From contig CACADE010000001.1 in NCBI GenBank assembly GCA_902531175.1, positions 62,001 to 126,000 of the forward strand: DNA of 64,000 nt, read 5' to 3'. The notes beneath the pieces were generated by a model. It ran no database searches, was not told where the DNA came from, and was given only the letters and a program-made list of their open reading frames with translations. Both the position numbers and the translations under genes were made by a program. This DNA is from an uncultured Pelagibacteraceae bacterium. GTDB lineage: Bacteria > Pseudomonadota > Alphaproteobacteria > Pelagibacterales > Pelagibacteraceae. Positions 10,359 to 19,536 of the stretch are shown piece after piece (the stretch's first letter is position 1; every line of letters starts with the position of its first letter).

Positions 10359-11731
10359 TGGAATATATAAGCACTAGAAATAATTCAGATCATTTTTCAT
10401 TTAAAAACGTATTTCTGAAAGGCTTAGCTGATGATGGAGGCCTTTTTGTGCCAAAGTCAATCAAACCATTTAGTAAAGATGAACTAAACAAACTAAGTAG
10501 TTTTAATTACAATGAATTAGCAGCCGACATAATATTCCCATTTATCGGTGATTTTATGACTAAGGAAGATTTAATTTCTATAGTATCAAAATCTTACTCA
10601 AATTTTAGAGCAGAAGATGTTGTACAAATCTCTGATTTAGGAAATCTAAAAATCTTAGAACTCTATCATGGCCCAACTCTTGCTTTTAAAGATATTGCAA
10701 TGCAATTAATAGGAAATTTCTATCAATATCACTTAGGAAATGAGCAAAAAAAAATTAATATTATTGTAGCAACATCAGGAGACACAGGTGCAGCTGCTAT
10801 TGATGCTTTAAAAGGCAAAAAGAATTTAAATGTTTTTGTATTACATCCAAATAACAAGATTTCACCAGTGCAAAGAAGACTGATGACAATCCATGAAGAA
10901 AAAAATGTATTCAATATTGCTATTGAGGGAAATTTTGATGACTGTCAAAATTTAGTCAAAGCAATGTTTAATGATGAAAATTTTTCTAGCTCAATAAATA
11001 TGTCAGGTGTTAATTCGATTAATTGGGCAAGAATTGTTGCTCAAGCTGTTTATTATTTTTATGCTTATTTTAAAATAGGTAATGGACAGCCTTTGTCTTT
11101 TTCTGTTCCGACTGGAAATTTTGGAGACATTTATGCTGGTTATTTAGCGAAGAAACTCGGACTTCCGGTTGATAAACTTATTGTAGCTACTAACAAAAAT
11201 GACATCCTTCATAGAGCAATTTCTGGTGGGGATTATTCTCAAAAGAAAGTTGAGGAAACAAATACTCCTAGCATGGATATTCAGATAGCAAGTAACTTTG
11301 AAAGACTTTTATATGATGTAAAAGACTGTAATTCAGATCTTACTAAAGATGTAATGAGTAGAATAAAAAATAATACTTATCAAATTGATAATAATGACTT
11401 AGATGAAATAAAAAAGAATTTTACATCTGAAATGTTAGATGAAAATGAAACTATCCAAATGATAAAAGATATAAACAAAGAATATAAAGTTGTAGTTGAT
11501 CCACACACTGCAGTTGGAATTGGTGCTGCAAAAAAACTTGGGCTAGAACAAAATTGTGTTGTTTTATCCACAGCACACCCATGTAAGTTTCCAAAAGCAA
11601 TACAAGATGCAATTTCAAAAACTGAAGAATTACCAGATAGTCTTAAATATGTTTATGATAGAGAAGAAAAATTTGAAGTTTTATCAAATGATGTAAATAA
11701 AGTTAAAGATTACGTAATTAATTCCATATGA
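10358..11731 (+). CDS. thrC: Threonine synthase
   Basis: PLP enzyme that converts O-phosphohomoserine to threonine. The PLP lysine is K111 in HGPTLAFKDIAMQ, and the phosphate-binding region reads ATSGDTGAAAIDALKG. VPTGNFGDIYAGYLAKKLGLP and STAHPCKFPKAI further identify the long-form (type II) threonine synthase; the 457-residue length fits. It overlaps the SURF1 gene by one base and the peroxiredoxin gene by four (ATGA). The partner homoserine kinase gene thrB lies about 1 kb away on the other strand. Confidence 0.95.
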   Translation: MEYISTRNNSDHFSFKNVFLKGLADDGGLFVPKSIKPFSKDELNKLSSFNYNELAADIIFPFIGDFMTKEDLISIVSKSYSNFRAEDVVQISDLGNLKILELYHGPTLAFKDIAMQLIGNFYQYHLGNEQKKINIIVATSGDTGAAAIDALKGKKNLNVFVLHPNNKISPVQRRLMTIHEEKNVFNIAIEGNFDDCQNLVKAMFNDENFSSSINMSGVNSINWARIVAQAVYYFYAYFKIGNGQPLSFSVPTGNFGDIYAGYLAKKLGLPVDKLIVATNKNDILHRAISGGDYSQKKVEETNTPSMDIQIASNFERLLYDVKDCNSDLTKDVMSRIKNNTYQIDNNDLDEIKKNFTSEMLDENETIQMIKDINKEYKVVVDPHTAVGIGAAKKLGLEQNCVVLSTAHPCKFPKAIQDAISKTEELPDSLKYVYDREEKFEVLSNDVNKVKDYVINSI

Positions 11732-12213
11732 AATTAAGAATAAAAGATCAAATCCCTGATATAGAAATTTTTCATCTATTAGATGGTGAACCACAAACTA
11801 GCAAAATTAGAGATATTTTAGGAAATGGCAAAGTAGTGTTGTTTGGATTACCCGGTGCTTTTACCTCAACTTGTTCAAAACTCCATCTTCCTGGCTATGT
11901 AGCTAATGCTGATAAAATAAAAGCTAAAGGAATAGATAATATATTTTGTTTATCTGTGAATGATCCATTTGTTATGAATGCTTGGGGAGAAGTAAATAAT
12001 GCAGCTGGTAAAATTACAATGTTATCAGATCCGTATCTATTATTTACAAAAGCCATCGGTGCAGAAGTAGATAGAAATTCAAAAGGAATGGGTATTCGTT
12101 CAAATCGTTATGCAATGGTTATTGAGAACTTAGAAGTGATTAATGTTCAAGTTGAGAAAGAGACTAAGCAATGCGGTTTATCTTCTGCAGAAGGTGTTAT
12201 AGATTTATTATAA
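11728..12213 (+). CDS. Peroxiredoxin (Prx5/type II)
   Basis: Thiol peroxidase of the Prx5 class, reducing hydroperoxides with glutaredoxin- or thioredoxin-type donors. The peroxidatic cysteine is C49 in LPGAFTSTCSKLHLPGY, and SVNDPFVMNAWGE is the class-specific follow-on motif. Further cysteines at C74 and near the C-terminus (KQCGLSS) are candidate resolving residues. The 161 residues match the family. It is translationally coupled to thrC and is the last gene of the cox operon strand before a convergent junction with rnhA. Confidence 0.92.
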   Translation: MKLRIKDQIPDIEIFHLLDGEPQTSKIRDILGNGKVVLFGLPGAFTSTCSKLHLPGYVANADKIKAKGIDNIFCLSVNDPFVMNAWGEVNNAAGKITMLSDPYLLFTKAIGAEVDRNSKGMGIRSNRYAMVIENLEVINVQVEKETKQCGLSSAEGVIDLL

Positions 12214-12220
12214 TTAGTAG

Positions 12221-12244
12221 GGCAGTTCTGTTGCCAGGTGCACC
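12221..12244. other. GC-rich element at the convergent peroxiredoxin/rnhA junction
   Basis: The 30-base gap is strikingly GC-rich for this genome. It contains a short hairpin (GGCA/TGCC arms at 12221-12224 and 12232-12235) followed by the perfect 8-base palindrome GGTGCACC at 12237-12244, whose last base is the end of rnhA. It may be a bidirectional 3'-end or terminator structure. No U-tract is present on either strand, so a classical terminator is not supported. Confidence 0.3.
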
Positions 12245-12669
12245 TATATTGCGACAGAGGACCTTGCTAATAAATCGACTTCATTATTAAGTTTATCTGT
12301 TGAATGTGCTTTTACCCAGCTCCATTTAATATCAAATGTGTTTGAAAGATTATCTAATTCGGTCCAAAGCTCTTTATTTTTAACTTCTTTTTTATTTGCA
12401 GTTTTCCAACCATTTTTTTTCCAATTATGTATCCACTCAGTTATTCCAGATTTTACATATTTTGAGTCTGTAAATATTTGAACCTTGCTTCCTTTTGGAA
12501 TTTTTTTTAAAGCTTTAATGGGTGCAAGTAATTCCATTTGATTGTTTGTTGTTTCTCTTTTGCTTCCTTTAATTTGGGTTTTTTTTCCATTATCAATAAT
12601 AATTGCAGCCCAACCACCATTTCCTGGATTTCCAATGCATGAACCATCTGTGTAGATTTTAATCATCAA
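12244..12669 (-). CDS. rnhA: Ribonuclease HI
   Basis: Degrades the RNA strand of RNA-DNA hybrids. The catalytic carboxylates are D8 in IYTDGSCIGNPGNGGW, E46 in TTNNQMELLAPIKAL, D68 in IFTDSKYV and D132 in NNEVDLLAR, in the standard order. The 141 residues include the basic handle region WKKNGWKTANKKEVKNKELW. It is the last gene of the minus-strand crt-ispH-thrB-rnhA run and overlaps thrB by four bases. Confidence 0.95.
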   Translation of the reverse strand: MMIKIYTDGSCIGNPGNGGWAAIIIDNGKKTQIKGSKRETTNNQMELLAPIKALKKIPKGSKVQIFTDSKYVKSGITEWIHNWKKNGWKTANKKEVKNKELWTELDNLSNTFDIKWSWVKAHSTDKLNNEVDLLARSSVAI

Positions 12670-13631
12670 GAATAATCCTTAAATGAGCTCAGATTTCTAT
12701 GAAAATTTAACTTATCTAAATACTCCTTTGGATCTTTAATTTTAATGATAGCTTGTTTAGGAGTATTTAAATAATCATAAGATCTAGTTAAAAGATATCT
12801 TAAAGCTGATCCTCTACATAATGTATTTAAATTTCTTTTTTCTCTTTCACTTAATTTTCTGACAGTTTGGTAGCCCTTTAATAAATTTGAAGATCTTCTT
12901 TTATCTAATACATATTTTCTATTTTTCTTTTTAAAACATAAAGCATTAATACAGGTTGCCAGTTCATAGGATAAAAATTCATTAGCAGAAAAATAAAAAT
13001 CTATAAAACCAAAAAATTTACCTTTATTAAAAAAAATATTATCGATAAAAAGATCTCCATGAATTATTCCATTTGGCATTTTTTTAGGCCATTTTTTTTT
13101 GATATCTCTTAAATCATCTTTCATTAAATCTCTTAAGTTTCTAGATAATTTATTAATTTTATTTTCTATTTTATTTAGAATTGATCCCCATGAATTTATT
13201 GATAGAGAATTTCTTCTATACAATTTCAATTTTTTTGCTGCTTTATGGAGAATTGCTGTATTTCTGCCAACTTCGAAGCAATCTTTGCTAGTTAGTTGTT
13301 CTTTTTCCTTTCCCTCTAAGAAGCTAACAATACATCCCTTTTTTCTATTTAAATTTAGTAAATATTTTCCTTTTTTGTCTTTTATGGGCACTGGGCATTT
13401 TATTTTAAGTTTTGATAGACTAGACATAAGTTTAATAAAGTATGGAATGTCTTTTTTTTGAACTCTTTTTTCGTAAATAGTTAAAATATATTTATTTTTT
13501 TTTGTCTTTAAAATATAATTTGTATTTTCAATACCCTTTTTTATACCTGAGTAATTTACAATTTTTCCAATATTATATTTCTTCTCAATAAATTTTATCT
13601 GATTATTATTAATTTTAGTATAAACAGCCAT
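12666..13631 (-). CDS. thrB: Homoserine kinase (ThrB type II, APH fold)
   Basis: Phosphorylates homoserine ahead of threonine synthase. It belongs to the aminoglycoside-phosphotransferase-like fold used by alphaproteobacteria, not the GHMP type. The nucleotide loop reads KKGIENTNYIL (31-41), the catalytic loop HGDLFIDNIFF (191-201), and the metal-binding Asp is D211 in GFIDFYF. The 321-residue length is usual. It shares one base with the ispH stop (TAATG) and four with rnhA. The unrelated APH-fold kinases are an alternative, but the neighbourhood with thrC supports ThrB. Confidence 0.88.
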   Translation of the reverse strand: MAVYTKINNNQIKFIEKKYNIGKIVNYSGIKKGIENTNYILKTKKNKYILTIYEKRVQKKDIPYFIKLMSSLSKLKIKCPVPIKDKKGKYLLNLNRKKGCIVSFLEGKEKEQLTSKDCFEVGRNTAILHKAAKKLKLYRRNSLSINSWGSILNKIENKINKLSRNLRDLMKDDLRDIKKKWPKKMPNGIIHGDLFIDNIFFNKGKFFGFIDFYFSANEFLSYELATCINALCFKKKNRKYVLDKRRSSNLLKGYQTVRKLSEREKRNLNTLCRGSALRYLLTRSYDYLNTPKQAIIKIKDPKEYLDKLNFHRNLSSFKDYS

Positions 13632-14581
13632 TAATTTAATTTTCCAGGAATCTTAAAAGTAATATTTTCCTTTACGATTTCAACTTCCTCAATATTGACT
13701 GTAAACTGGGTTTTTAATTCTGTTATAAATTTTTCAACAAGTATTTCCGGTGCTGAAGCGCCAGAGGAAATTCCAATTGTATTACATTCTTTAATCTTAT
13801 CTATGGGAACTGCACTTTCTGAGTGTATTAACTCAGAAGAATTACAACCAGAGTTTTTAGCAACTTCAACTAATCTTACCGAGTTAGATGAGTTCCTACT
13901 TCCTAATACAAAAAACATATCACACTTATATGCTATTTCTTTAACAGCTGATTGTCTGTTTGTTGTTGCATAACATATGTCATCTTTTTTAGGCTCTTTA
14001 ATATCTGGGAACTTAGATTTTAGAGCTGCAATAATATCTTTAGTGTCATCTACAGATAGTGTTGTTTGAGTTATGAAAGATAGCTGTTTATTTGAAATAT
14101 TTTCATACTTATTTGCATCCTCAATATTTTCTATTAAATCTATTGAACCTTTTGGTAATTGACCCATAGTTCCTATGACTTCTGGATGATTTTTGTGTCC
14201 TATTAATAATATATGATGACCTTGTTTGTTTAAGTTTTCTGCCTCTCTATGAACTTTAGATACTAGAGGACACGTTGCATCTACAAACATCATATTTAAA
14301 TTAGAAGCTTCCTCTGGAACAGATTTTGGAACCCCATGCGCTGAAAAAATAACTGGTCTAGATTTATCTTTGATTTCATCTAATTCTTCAATAAATATTG
14401 CACCTATCTTCTTTAACCCTTCTACAACATGTTTGTTATGAACAATTTCGTGTCTCACATAAACAGGTGCACCAAATTTATCTATACTCTTTTTTACAAT
14501 CTCAATTGCTCTATCAACCCCTGCACAAAATCCTCTTGGTGCAGCTAAATAAATTTTTAAATTTTTGTTACTCATTTTCAT
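13631..14581 (-). CDS. ispH: 4-hydroxy-3-methylbut-2-enyl diphosphate reductase
   Basis: Last enzyme of the MEP isoprenoid pathway, an iron-sulfur protein making IPP and DMAPP. The three cluster cysteines lie in AAPRGFCAGVDRAIEIV (C19), VDATCPLVSKVHREA and DDICYATTNRQSAV. The 316-residue length is normal. The ATG at 14575 (MSNKN) may be the true start; the upstream ATG at 14581 would overlap the preceding 56-codon gene further. Isoprenoid supply fits its place beside the carotenoid genes; ispE is also in the window. Confidence 0.95.
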   Translation of the reverse strand: MKMSNKNLKIYLAAPRGFCAGVDRAIEIVKKSIDKFGAPVYVRHEIVHNKHVVEGLKKIGAIFIEELDEIKDKSRPVIFSAHGVPKSVPEEASNLNMMFVDATCPLVSKVHREAENLNKQGHHILLIGHKNHPEVIGTMGQLPKGSIDLIENIEDANKYENISNKQLSFITQTTLSVDDTKDIIAALKSKFPDIKEPKKDDICYATTNRQSAVKEIAYKCDMFFVLGSRNSSNSVRLVEVAKNSGCNSSELIHSESAVPIDKIKECNTIGISSGASAPEILVEKFITELKTQFTVNIEEVEIVKENITFKIPGKLN

Positions 14582-14738
14582 CCTTTTTAAAAAATGGAAT
14601 TAAAAATACTATACAAGCAATAAAAAAAAACAAACTTCCGAACATAGCCCAAAAACTTCCTACACTTGAGATGATGAAACCAATTGAAGATATAATGAAC
14701 AATATCCATCCAATTAGATTTATAGTTTTATTTTTCAT
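14568..14738 (-). CDS. Small two-helix membrane protein between blh and ispH
   Basis: A 56-residue reading frame that begins MKNKTINLIGWILFIISS and ends FFKKDENE. It has two hydrophobic helices (about 7-26 and 30-49) joined by a short turn and a charged cytoplasmic-style tail. Its ATG overlaps the blh stop (ATGA, 14735-14738) and its stop overlaps the ispH start region, so it is very probably translated in the operon. I do not recognise the family. Its place directly after the retinal-forming gene makes a membrane role near carotenoid or retinal metabolism possible, but that is only positional. Confidence 0.7.
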   Translation of the reverse strand: MKNKTINLIGWILFIISSIGFIISSVGSFWAMFGSLFFFIACIVFLIPFFKKDENE

Positions 14739-15628
14739 TTTTTTTCTACCATGAATTCAAGTAAAATATGAGGAAAGGTCAATGAAGCCAATCCAACAAA
14801 TATTATTTTAATAACACTTTCATCTATACCAAATTGTTCTGAAATAAAATAAAAAACTATTAAATACATTATTGCTGTAATTGCTGTAAGTGGAATAATT
14901 TTTCGTAAAAAAATAGGAAATCCTATCATCAAATTTTTATTTATTTCACTAATTAAACTTAGTGAGTGTCTTATAGAATGAAGAAAGCAGAAGTAAATTG
15001 TGAAAGCCAATATAGGGTTAAAAAAATAGTTTAAAATAATTATTGAAAAACTATCTAAAAAAAGAATTGATCTTAAATCATTATTATTACCTCTATATAT
15101 AAGAAAATTACTTAGCACTGATAATATAACTAAAGGAATTAAAAAATTATTAGCCACAATATTTTCGTTTATTGAAAAGTTTAACATTTTAAAAATTTCG
15201 ATTGTCCCAGCTTTATGAAACAGTAAGGGTGCTGAAATAACTAATGATCCTTTAATGAAATAAAAAATTTCTAAAAAATTAGCATTTTTTGTTTCGATAA
15301 AGTCACTATCCTCTTTACCAAAATGATATGCTGCAACTATTAAAAAAAGCGAAAGCAACAATATTGGACTTAAAATCCAAATTAAAATAACAAAAATAGC
15401 AATACCTATATAAGTTATATAGAACACTTCTGTATTTTTAATTTTATAAATTTTTAAAAGTTTTTTACCCTTTTCATGATCTAGCGCACCGTGAGAGATA
15501 CCAATTGTAAGAATTAAAAAAAAACTAAAAAGTATAAACGAATTATCTCTCAATACCTCAAAGGCTGAAAAAAAAATACAGATATTAAAAAAAATAATAG
15601 AATGAAAAAAATTTATTTTGTTGATCAT
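14735..15628 (-). CDS. blh: Beta-carotene 15,15'-dioxygenase, Brp/Blh family
   Basis: Membrane dioxygenase that cleaves beta-carotene into two retinal molecules, the chromophore of proteorhodopsin. Iron-ligand histidines are visible: H46 and H51 in GISHGALDHEKGKK, H102 in AAYHFGKED, and H217 and H221 in CFLHSIRHSLSL. About eight membrane segments; 297 residues. It is coupled to crtY upstream (one-base overlap) and to the 56-codon gene downstream. Its presence implies a rhodopsin elsewhere in the genome; none is in this window. Confidence 0.92.
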   Translation of the reverse strand: MINKINFFHSIIFFNICIFFSAFEVLRDNSFILFSFFLILTIGISHGALDHEKGKKLLKIYKIKNTEVFYITYIGIAIFVILIWILSPILLLSLFLIVAAYHFGKEDSDFIETKNANFLEIFYFIKGSLVISAPLLFHKAGTIEIFKMLNFSINENIVANNFLIPLVILSVLSNFLIYRGNNNDLRSILFLDSFSIIILNYFFNPILAFTIYFCFLHSIRHSLSLISEINKNLMIGFPIFLRKIIPLTAITAIMYLIVFYFISEQFGIDESVIKIIFVGLASLTFPHILLEFMVEKK

Positions 15629-16704
15629 TATTTGAATACAGCTTTAATAAAAGTCCATTTTGGCATCTTTAATATAATGGATAAGTCCTCGAAAATATTA
15701 CTTTTATTGGAAAGGAAATTTATTACTGTTTTTGACTTGCTTTTAAACATTTTGAAGAAAATATTTGGCATGATCTCTGGTTTTTCAGCTAGGACTTTCA
15801 AAAAAACATTATCTAAAAACTTATACTTACTTTTTATATTAAAAGCTCTAGTTAGGGTTATTTTATCAATGTTTTGGGTAATATATTCTGCTTGTTCTTG
15901 GATATTTAGGAAAGTATAGCCAGTACTCAAACGTGTCATACCTCCTGCAGTTCCAATATTAATCGTATTTTTTTCGTTTTTAAATTTTGGATAAAATAAT
16001 GGTATGGCCCCAACTTCTTTATAATTAATTTTATATTTTTTTAATTTTAAGGTGTTTTCGATGTAATCAGTAATTTGTTTATCATAATCTTTTTCACTTT
16101 CATCTTCCATTTTTGAAAGCCAAGTAGTTTCGATTAAAGCTGATTTTTTTGAATAGGGTAGTGTATAGAAAAAATGAACACTTTTTTTTTGATCACAATC
16201 AAAGTCCATTAAATTCATTATTTGATCATCAAAAAAATCTTTTTCAGTTTCAATCTCAACACCTTGAAAGTGTTGCCATAAATTAGAATCTTTATTCTCA
16301 AGATTTGGCAAACTATTAAATAAAATTGCGTTTTCTGTATTTACTTCACTAATATCTTTAAAGAATTGAATATTAGGATTTTTATTGATTTTATTTAAAA
16401 TCTTTTTGTAGAATAGTCCACTATCAATACTTTCGTAAGGAGTTTCTTTACAATCTTTATATTCAACATTTCCTTTAAAATTGATTGTATAATCTTTCCA
16501 TCTTTTTTTAACACAGTCATCAAACTTGTGAGGTATAGTTTTCCAATATGACCAAGTTTTATCTCTTTTATATTTATCTCTTTTTTCAATAATTGCTAAA
16601 GTCTTATTTTTAAGTTTATCGTGATACTCTAACTCGTAAGCCAATGTTAAACCTGCGCAGCCACCTCCAATAATTATGTAATCAAAATCTTTCATTATAC
16701 TCAA
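15628..16704 (-). CDS. crtY: Lycopene beta-cyclase
   Basis: FAD-dependent cyclase that closes both ends of lycopene to give beta-carotene. The N-terminal dinucleotide-binding motif reads YIIIGGGCAGLTLAYELEY, and the family regions DKTWSYW and TAGGMTRLSTGYTF (about 258-271) are present. The 358 residues are slightly short. M4 (MKDFDYII, 16695) is a likely true start; the listed first codon would lengthen the overlap with crtB from 14 to 23 bases. It is third in the crtI-crtB-crtY-blh order. Confidence 0.9.
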   Translation of the reverse strand: MSIMKDFDYIIIGGGCAGLTLAYELEYHDKLKNKTLAIIEKRDKYKRDKTWSYWKTIPHKFDDCVKKRWKDYTINFKGNVEYKDCKETPYESIDSGLFYKKILNKINKNPNIQFFKDISEVNTENAILFNSLPNLENKDSNLWQHFQGVEIETEKDFFDDQIMNLMDFDCDQKKSVHFFYTLPYSKKSALIETTWLSKMEDESEKDYDKQITDYIENTLKLKKYKINYKEVGAIPLFYPKFKNEKNTINIGTAGGMTRLSTGYTFLNIQEQAEYITQNIDKITLTRAFNIKSKYKFLDNVFLKVLAEKPEIMPNIFFKMFKSKSKTVINFLSNKSNIFEDLSIILKMPKWTFIKAVFK

Positions 16705-17533
16705 TATCTTGCATTATTATCTCATGCTCTTTTATTGTAAGTTTTTTATCTTCTTTTACAAAATATAATTTAATTAAATCACCAATAGATAGCATTGTAT
16801 GTAAGACTTTTCCCAAATTGTTTACATAAATTTTTCCTGATTTATTATAATTTTCTAAGTTTCCTTTTTTTAAGATTTCATTTCCAATTTGTCTATATAC
16901 TCGTCTTGCAACTAAAATTGAAAATCTTAAAAAGAATGGAATTTTTTTAATTGATATAAAAGAATTATTGTAAAACTTGTCAGCAATTTTTAGAATTCTT
17001 TTAATTTCATCAAAATTCTTTTTTATATAAAACCTATTATTGCTTTCATCTTCAATAACATCTCTTGAAATATTAGTTAATTGCATTGCAATACCTAAGT
17101 CAATTGCTCCTAAAAGTGCTGATCTTTCTTTAACATTTAAAATTTTTGCCATCATTAATCCAACTGTTCCAGCCACTCTATATGAATAAACATATAGATC
17201 TTTGTCAGTGTTGATTTCTACTTTTGATTTTATATCAGCCTCGACGCCATCAAATAAATCATCAATTATTTTTTGTGATATTCCAAATTTATTTATTAAA
17301 GCCCACATATTTTTAATTATTTGGTTATTTTCATTTTTTAATTTGAAATCTTCTTTGAAAGTATTGAAATTTTTTAATTTCGTATCAAGTTCACCTTTTT
17401 CATCTGCTATATTGTCTATGTATCTGCAAAAATCGTACAAATTAGAGCAATCAGAGTAGACTTGTTTTGGCAAAAAGAAACCTGCCCAATTAAAAGATTT
17501 AGCGTATATCGACAAATAATTTTGTTCATTCAT
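16682..17533 (-). CDS. crtB: Phytoene synthase
   Basis: Condenses two geranylgeranyl diphosphates to phytoene. Both Asp motifs are present: DNIAD (D40 and D44) in CRYIDNIADEKG and D158/D162 in NISRDVIEDESNNRFYI. The 283-residue length fits. It overlaps crtI by one base and crtY by 14-23 bases. The GGPP synthase (crtE) needed to feed it is not in this window. Confidence 0.93.
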   Translation of the reverse strand: MNEQNYLSIYAKSFNWAGFFLPKQVYSDCSNLYDFCRYIDNIADEKGELDTKLKNFNTFKEDFKLKNENNQIIKNMWALINKFGISQKIIDDLFDGVEADIKSKVEINTDKDLYVYSYRVAGTVGLMMAKILNVKERSALLGAIDLGIAMQLTNISRDVIEDESNNRFYIKKNFDEIKRILKIADKFYNNSFISIKKIPFFLRFSILVARRVYRQIGNEILKKGNLENYNKSGKIYVNNLGKVLHTMLSIGDLIKLYFVKEDKKLTIKEHEIIMQDIEYNERF

Positions 17534-18990
17534 TACAAAATTTTATCTAAGACCTTTGCGGATGATAGGACCCCTGGAACACCAGCTCCAGGATGAGTGC
17601 CCGCTCCAACAAAATATAAACCATCATAAACCTCAGATTTATTATGAAATCTAAAGTATGCTGATTGAGAAAATTTTGGCTGAATTGAAAAACCAGAGCC
17701 ATATTTTGTGTTTAATTCATTCTCAAAATAATCAGGAGTTAAATAAAAATCATCTACAATATTTTCTCTTAAGTTAGGTAATAAACTTTTTTCCATTTTA
17801 TCTATCACAAGTTTTTTTAGATTCTCACCTTCGATTGACCAGTTTATTCCTGATTTATTATTAGGTACAGGCACTAATACATAAAAGCAATCATGGTCTT
17901 TTGGTGCCATACTCGAGTCAGTCGCGGTAGGCCTGTGTAGGTAATAGCTTATATCGTTATTTAATTTTTTGTTTACAAATATATCATCCAAGTGTTCTTT
18001 GTACTTATCGCCAAACTTTATAGTATGATGTTCAACATTTTCGTATTTTTTCTTTGTTCCAAAATAATAAACAAACAATCCCATTGAATATTCCATTCTA
18101 TTTATCTTCCAATTAAATAAGGTGTTATATTTTTGATTATTTAGCATTTTTGAATAAACACCGGGAGGATCTGCATTACAAACTACGTTATCTGCTTTAA
18201 TTTCCTCATCTTCACTTGTCACAACCCCGACAACTCTTTTATTTTCTGTAAGCAAGTTTTTAACTTCTTTACCTTTAATAATTATAACATCTTCTTCTAA
18301 CATCAATTTCTCAAAACCTTTTATGATTTGTCCCGTTCCACCCATAGAATAATGAATTCCCCATTTTTTTTCTAAATACAAAATTAATCCATATATAGAG
18401 GTTGTAGTAAAAGGGTTTCCACCCACCAATAATGGGTGCATACTAAATAGCCTTCTTAGTTTTTCATTTTCAATAAAACCGCTAACCAAAGAATAAACAG
18501 ATTTATAACTTTTTAAACTTAGCAATGAAGGAATTTGCTTAAACATAAATGAAGGTTTATCAAATGGCACATCTGATAATTCTGAATAACCCTTATCAAA
18601 TATTTTTTTTGTAAATTTAAGTAAATTTCTGTAACCAACTACATCTTTATGATTAATTGTTGCAATCTGTTCTTCCATTTTCTTTTCATCTGCTGAATAA
18701 TCAAAATGGCTTCCATCTTCAAAAACAAATCTGTACCAAGTATCCAAATCTTTTATTTTTATGTAATCATCTGGATTTTTATTAAAAAGTTTAAAAATTT
18801 CATAAATTAAATAAGGAGCGGTTATTACAGTTGGTCCACCATCATAAGTGAACCCATTACTTTTAAATACTCTCGCTCTTCCACCTAAATCTTTTTGTTT
18901 TTCAATTAAAGTGACTTTATGACCTTTTGCCCGAAGTCTAAGAGCTGCTGCTATGCCACCAAAACCTGATCCAATTACAATTGAATTCAT
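17533..18990 (-). CDS. crtI: Phytoene desaturase (lycopene-forming type)
   Basis: FAD enzyme that introduces the double bonds converting phytoene to lycopene. The N-terminal FAD motif is VIGSGFGGIAAALRLRAKG followed by GGRARVF, and the C-terminal carotenoid-desaturase signature is YFVGAGTHPGAGVPGVL. The 485-residue length is standard. An AAGGA ribosome-binding site lies just before the ATG. It is the first crt gene, starting 48 bases after the atpF stop on the same strand with no strong terminator between, so transcription from the F0 operon could reach it. Confidence 0.94.
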   Translation of the reverse strand: MNSIVIGSGFGGIAAALRLRAKGHKVTLIEKQKDLGGRARVFKSNGFTYDGGPTVITAPYLIYEIFKLFNKNPDDYIKIKDLDTWYRFVFEDGSHFDYSADEKKMEEQIATINHKDVVGYRNLLKFTKKIFDKGYSELSDVPFDKPSFMFKQIPSLLSLKSYKSVYSLVSGFIENEKLRRLFSMHPLLVGGNPFTTTSIYGLILYLEKKWGIHYSMGGTGQIIKGFEKLMLEEDVIIIKGKEVKNLLTENKRVVGVVTSEDEEIKADNVVCNADPPGVYSKMLNNQKYNTLFNWKINRMEYSMGLFVYYFGTKKKYENVEHHTIKFGDKYKEHLDDIFVNKKLNNDISYYLHRPTATDSSMAPKDHDCFYVLVPVPNNKSGINWSIEGENLKKLVIDKMEKSLLPNLRENIVDDFYLTPDYFENELNTKYGSGFSIQPKFSQSAYFRFHNKSEVYDGLYFVGAGTHPGAGVPGVLSSAKVLDKIL

Positions 18991-19038
18991 ATTCCTTAAT
19001 TTACATTATTTTTATAAAATTTGATAAACTATCTTAGT

Positions 19039-19536
19039 TTAAGAACTTATTTTCTTTAATTCTGTCTTTGTTTCTTCAAGATTTTTATTAAACAAATTGT
19101 CAAGTTTAGACTTATCGACAGATGTTGTAATAATTTTTTTCACAGATTCTACAGCAATGTTAATTGATGTATCTTTAATTTCTTTAATGGCATTATCCTT
19201 CATTTGAGAGATTTTAGTTTTTGCTAGACTTTTCTTTAGTTCAGCTGATTTATGAAATTTGTCATTCATTTCAATTACAAATCTTTCAGTTTCATCTTTT
19301 GACTGCTGCATAATCTTTTCACTCTCAATTTTTGCAGTATCTAGCTTCTTTTGCGCCTCATCCAATAGTCTTTTAGATTCAGCTCGGAGTTTTTCACTTT
19401 CATCAATTTCATTTTTGATATCATTAATCATTTTGCTCAATAAATTATTAACATTTTGTGGAACTTTTAAATAAATTAGCGCTCCAAAAAATATTACAAA
19501 AGAAACTGCTACCCAAAATGTTGCATCAAATGCCAT
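19039..19536 (-). CDS. atpF: F0F1 ATP synthase subunit b
   Basis: Peripheral-stalk subunit of the ATP synthase. I start it at the ATG at 19536 (MAFDATFWVAVSFVIFFG), which places the single membrane helix at the extreme N-terminus as in the family; the ATG 36 bases upstream would add a basic tail and a long overlap with the preceding gene. The remainder is a long charged coiled coil. It overlaps the b' gene by 11 bases and is the last F0 gene before crtI. Confidence 0.92.
   Translation of the reverse strand: MAFDATFWVAVSFVIFFGALIYLKVPQNVNNLLSKMINDIKNEIDESEKLRAESKRLLDEAQKKLDTAKIESEKIMQQSKDETERFVIEMNDKFHKSAELKKSLAKTKISQMKDNAIKEIKDTSINIAVESVKKIITTSVDKSKLDNLFNKNLEETKTELKKISS

Noticed and set aside
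12214-12244. Possible SRP (4.5S) RNA core because of a TCTGTT and CCAGGT resemblance
   Set aside because: The segment is too short and lacks the conserved GGAA tetraloop and the asymmetric loop sequences of SRP RNA.
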